In this document: positions 63,859-64,000 of the stretch, piece after piece | Layout of the letters: the number at the start of each line of letters is the position of its first letter | Position numbering within the stretch: the stretch's first letter is position 1 | Assembly: GCA_019359035.1 (NCBI GenBank) | Contig: JAHHIC010000066.1 | Location: forward strand, 1-64,000 | Source of the DNA: Scytonematopsis contorta HA4267-MV1 | Lineage (GTDB): Bacteria > Cyanobacteriota > Cyanobacteriia > Cyanobacteriales > Nostocaceae | Length of the DNA: 64,000 nt | Direction of reading: 5' to 3' | Position numbers and translations under genes: made by a program | Notes under the pieces: model-generated | What the model was told of the DNA's origin: nothing | Databases searched by the model: none | What the model saw: only the letters and a program-made list of their open reading frames with translations

Positions 63859-64000
63859 CTAATTGGTAATTGGTAATTGGTAATGGGTAATTGGTAATGG
63901 GTAATTGGTAATTGGTAATTGGTAATTGGTAATTGGTAATTGGTAATTGGTAATGGGTAATTGGTAATTGGTAATTGATTTTACCCACTCCCCACTCCCC
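63859..64000. repeat. Long GGTAATT/GGTAATG heptamer array at window end
   Basis: Fifteen or more GGTAATT units interspersed with GGTAATGGGTAATT variants, ending with CCCCACTCCCC at the window edge. The same composite type as at 11484 and 55384; it continues beyond the window. Confidence 0.9.

Noticed and set aside
1-64000. tRNA, rRNA, prophage or transposase genes
   Set aside because: I looked for tRNA T-loop motifs, integrase and transposase signatures and saw none that could be supported.

Overview
This window looks like chromosome from a filamentous, probably heterocyst-forming cyanobacterium (Nostocales; Calothrix/Rivularia-like is a guess). The DNA is AT-rich. The genes include cyanobacterial families (Ycf35/DUF1257 with DUF2997 and a ferredoxin, the DUF3038-DUF4335 pair, LabA-like NYN protein, GuaB3, giant Ser/Thr-kinase/histidine-kinase fusion). 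The intergenic DNA is full of the heptameric tandem repeats (GGTAATT, GGGGAGT, GCGAATT, GTCAACC) known from heterocystous cyanobacteria. I see no phage genes, transposase, tRNA, rRNA or CRISPR array.

Layout. 0.3-10 kb (mostly minus strand): a lipid block plsX-fabH-fabD and, further on, plsC. Between fabD and plsC lie a zinc-ribbon Ser/Thr kinase, a PspA/IM30-like coiled-coil protein, a membrane-anchored PstS-like binding protein and a small protein plus frameshifted HNH nuclease. 10-16 kb: PBP4-type carboxypeptidase, LptC, LabA-like protein, metG. 16-19 kb: an LPLAT-type acyltransferase followed by an alpha/beta hydrolase, then a hydrophobic unknown protein. 19.6-25 kb: three-gene phosphorelay cluster. 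25-36 kb: pepA, an unknown 564-aa protein, LOG-family protein, trxA, the small RNA Yfr1, guaB3, mutS2. 35.8-42 kb: DUF3038/DUF4335, YiaA/B-like protein, DUF2997-Ycf35-ferredoxin operon, a saccharopine-dehydrogenase-like protein. 42-50 kb: second phosphorelay locus with the 1763-aa kinase fusion. 50-58 kb: DUF1400 hydrolase, DUF938 protein, GAF histidine kinase, methionine-salvage genes mtnD-mtnX-mtnB and a small ABM-domain protein. 57.5-64 kb: AI-2E-family permease, ftsH, WD40 protein and small membrane proteins.

How the parts connect. The best candidate for something undescribed is the kinase/PspA-like/PstS-like trio. The last 25 residues of the kinase match the first 30 residues of the PspA-like protein (YWxMGExAGR...WxWLWGMPxE), so the two proteins carry the same short Trp-rich module. 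This suggests co-targeting or direct interaction, placed next to membrane-lipid synthesis genes. Other leads: an acyltransferase/hydrolase pair that looks like the two halves of plant phytyl ester synthase; two loci that each pair a SVSHDLR-type histidine kinase with a REC-PAS-HK-REC hybrid; and Yfr1 between guaB3 and trxA.

The repeats form a second theme. A GC-rich palindrome is interrupted in its loop by a short element with termini CTACCGTGTACACACAAG (one copy with a perfect 10-bp flanking duplication). There are also a 30-bp perfect palindrome in three copies, a roughly 290-bp inverted-repeat element, a 41-bp tandem hairpin array, and heptamer repeats that have entered coding sequence.
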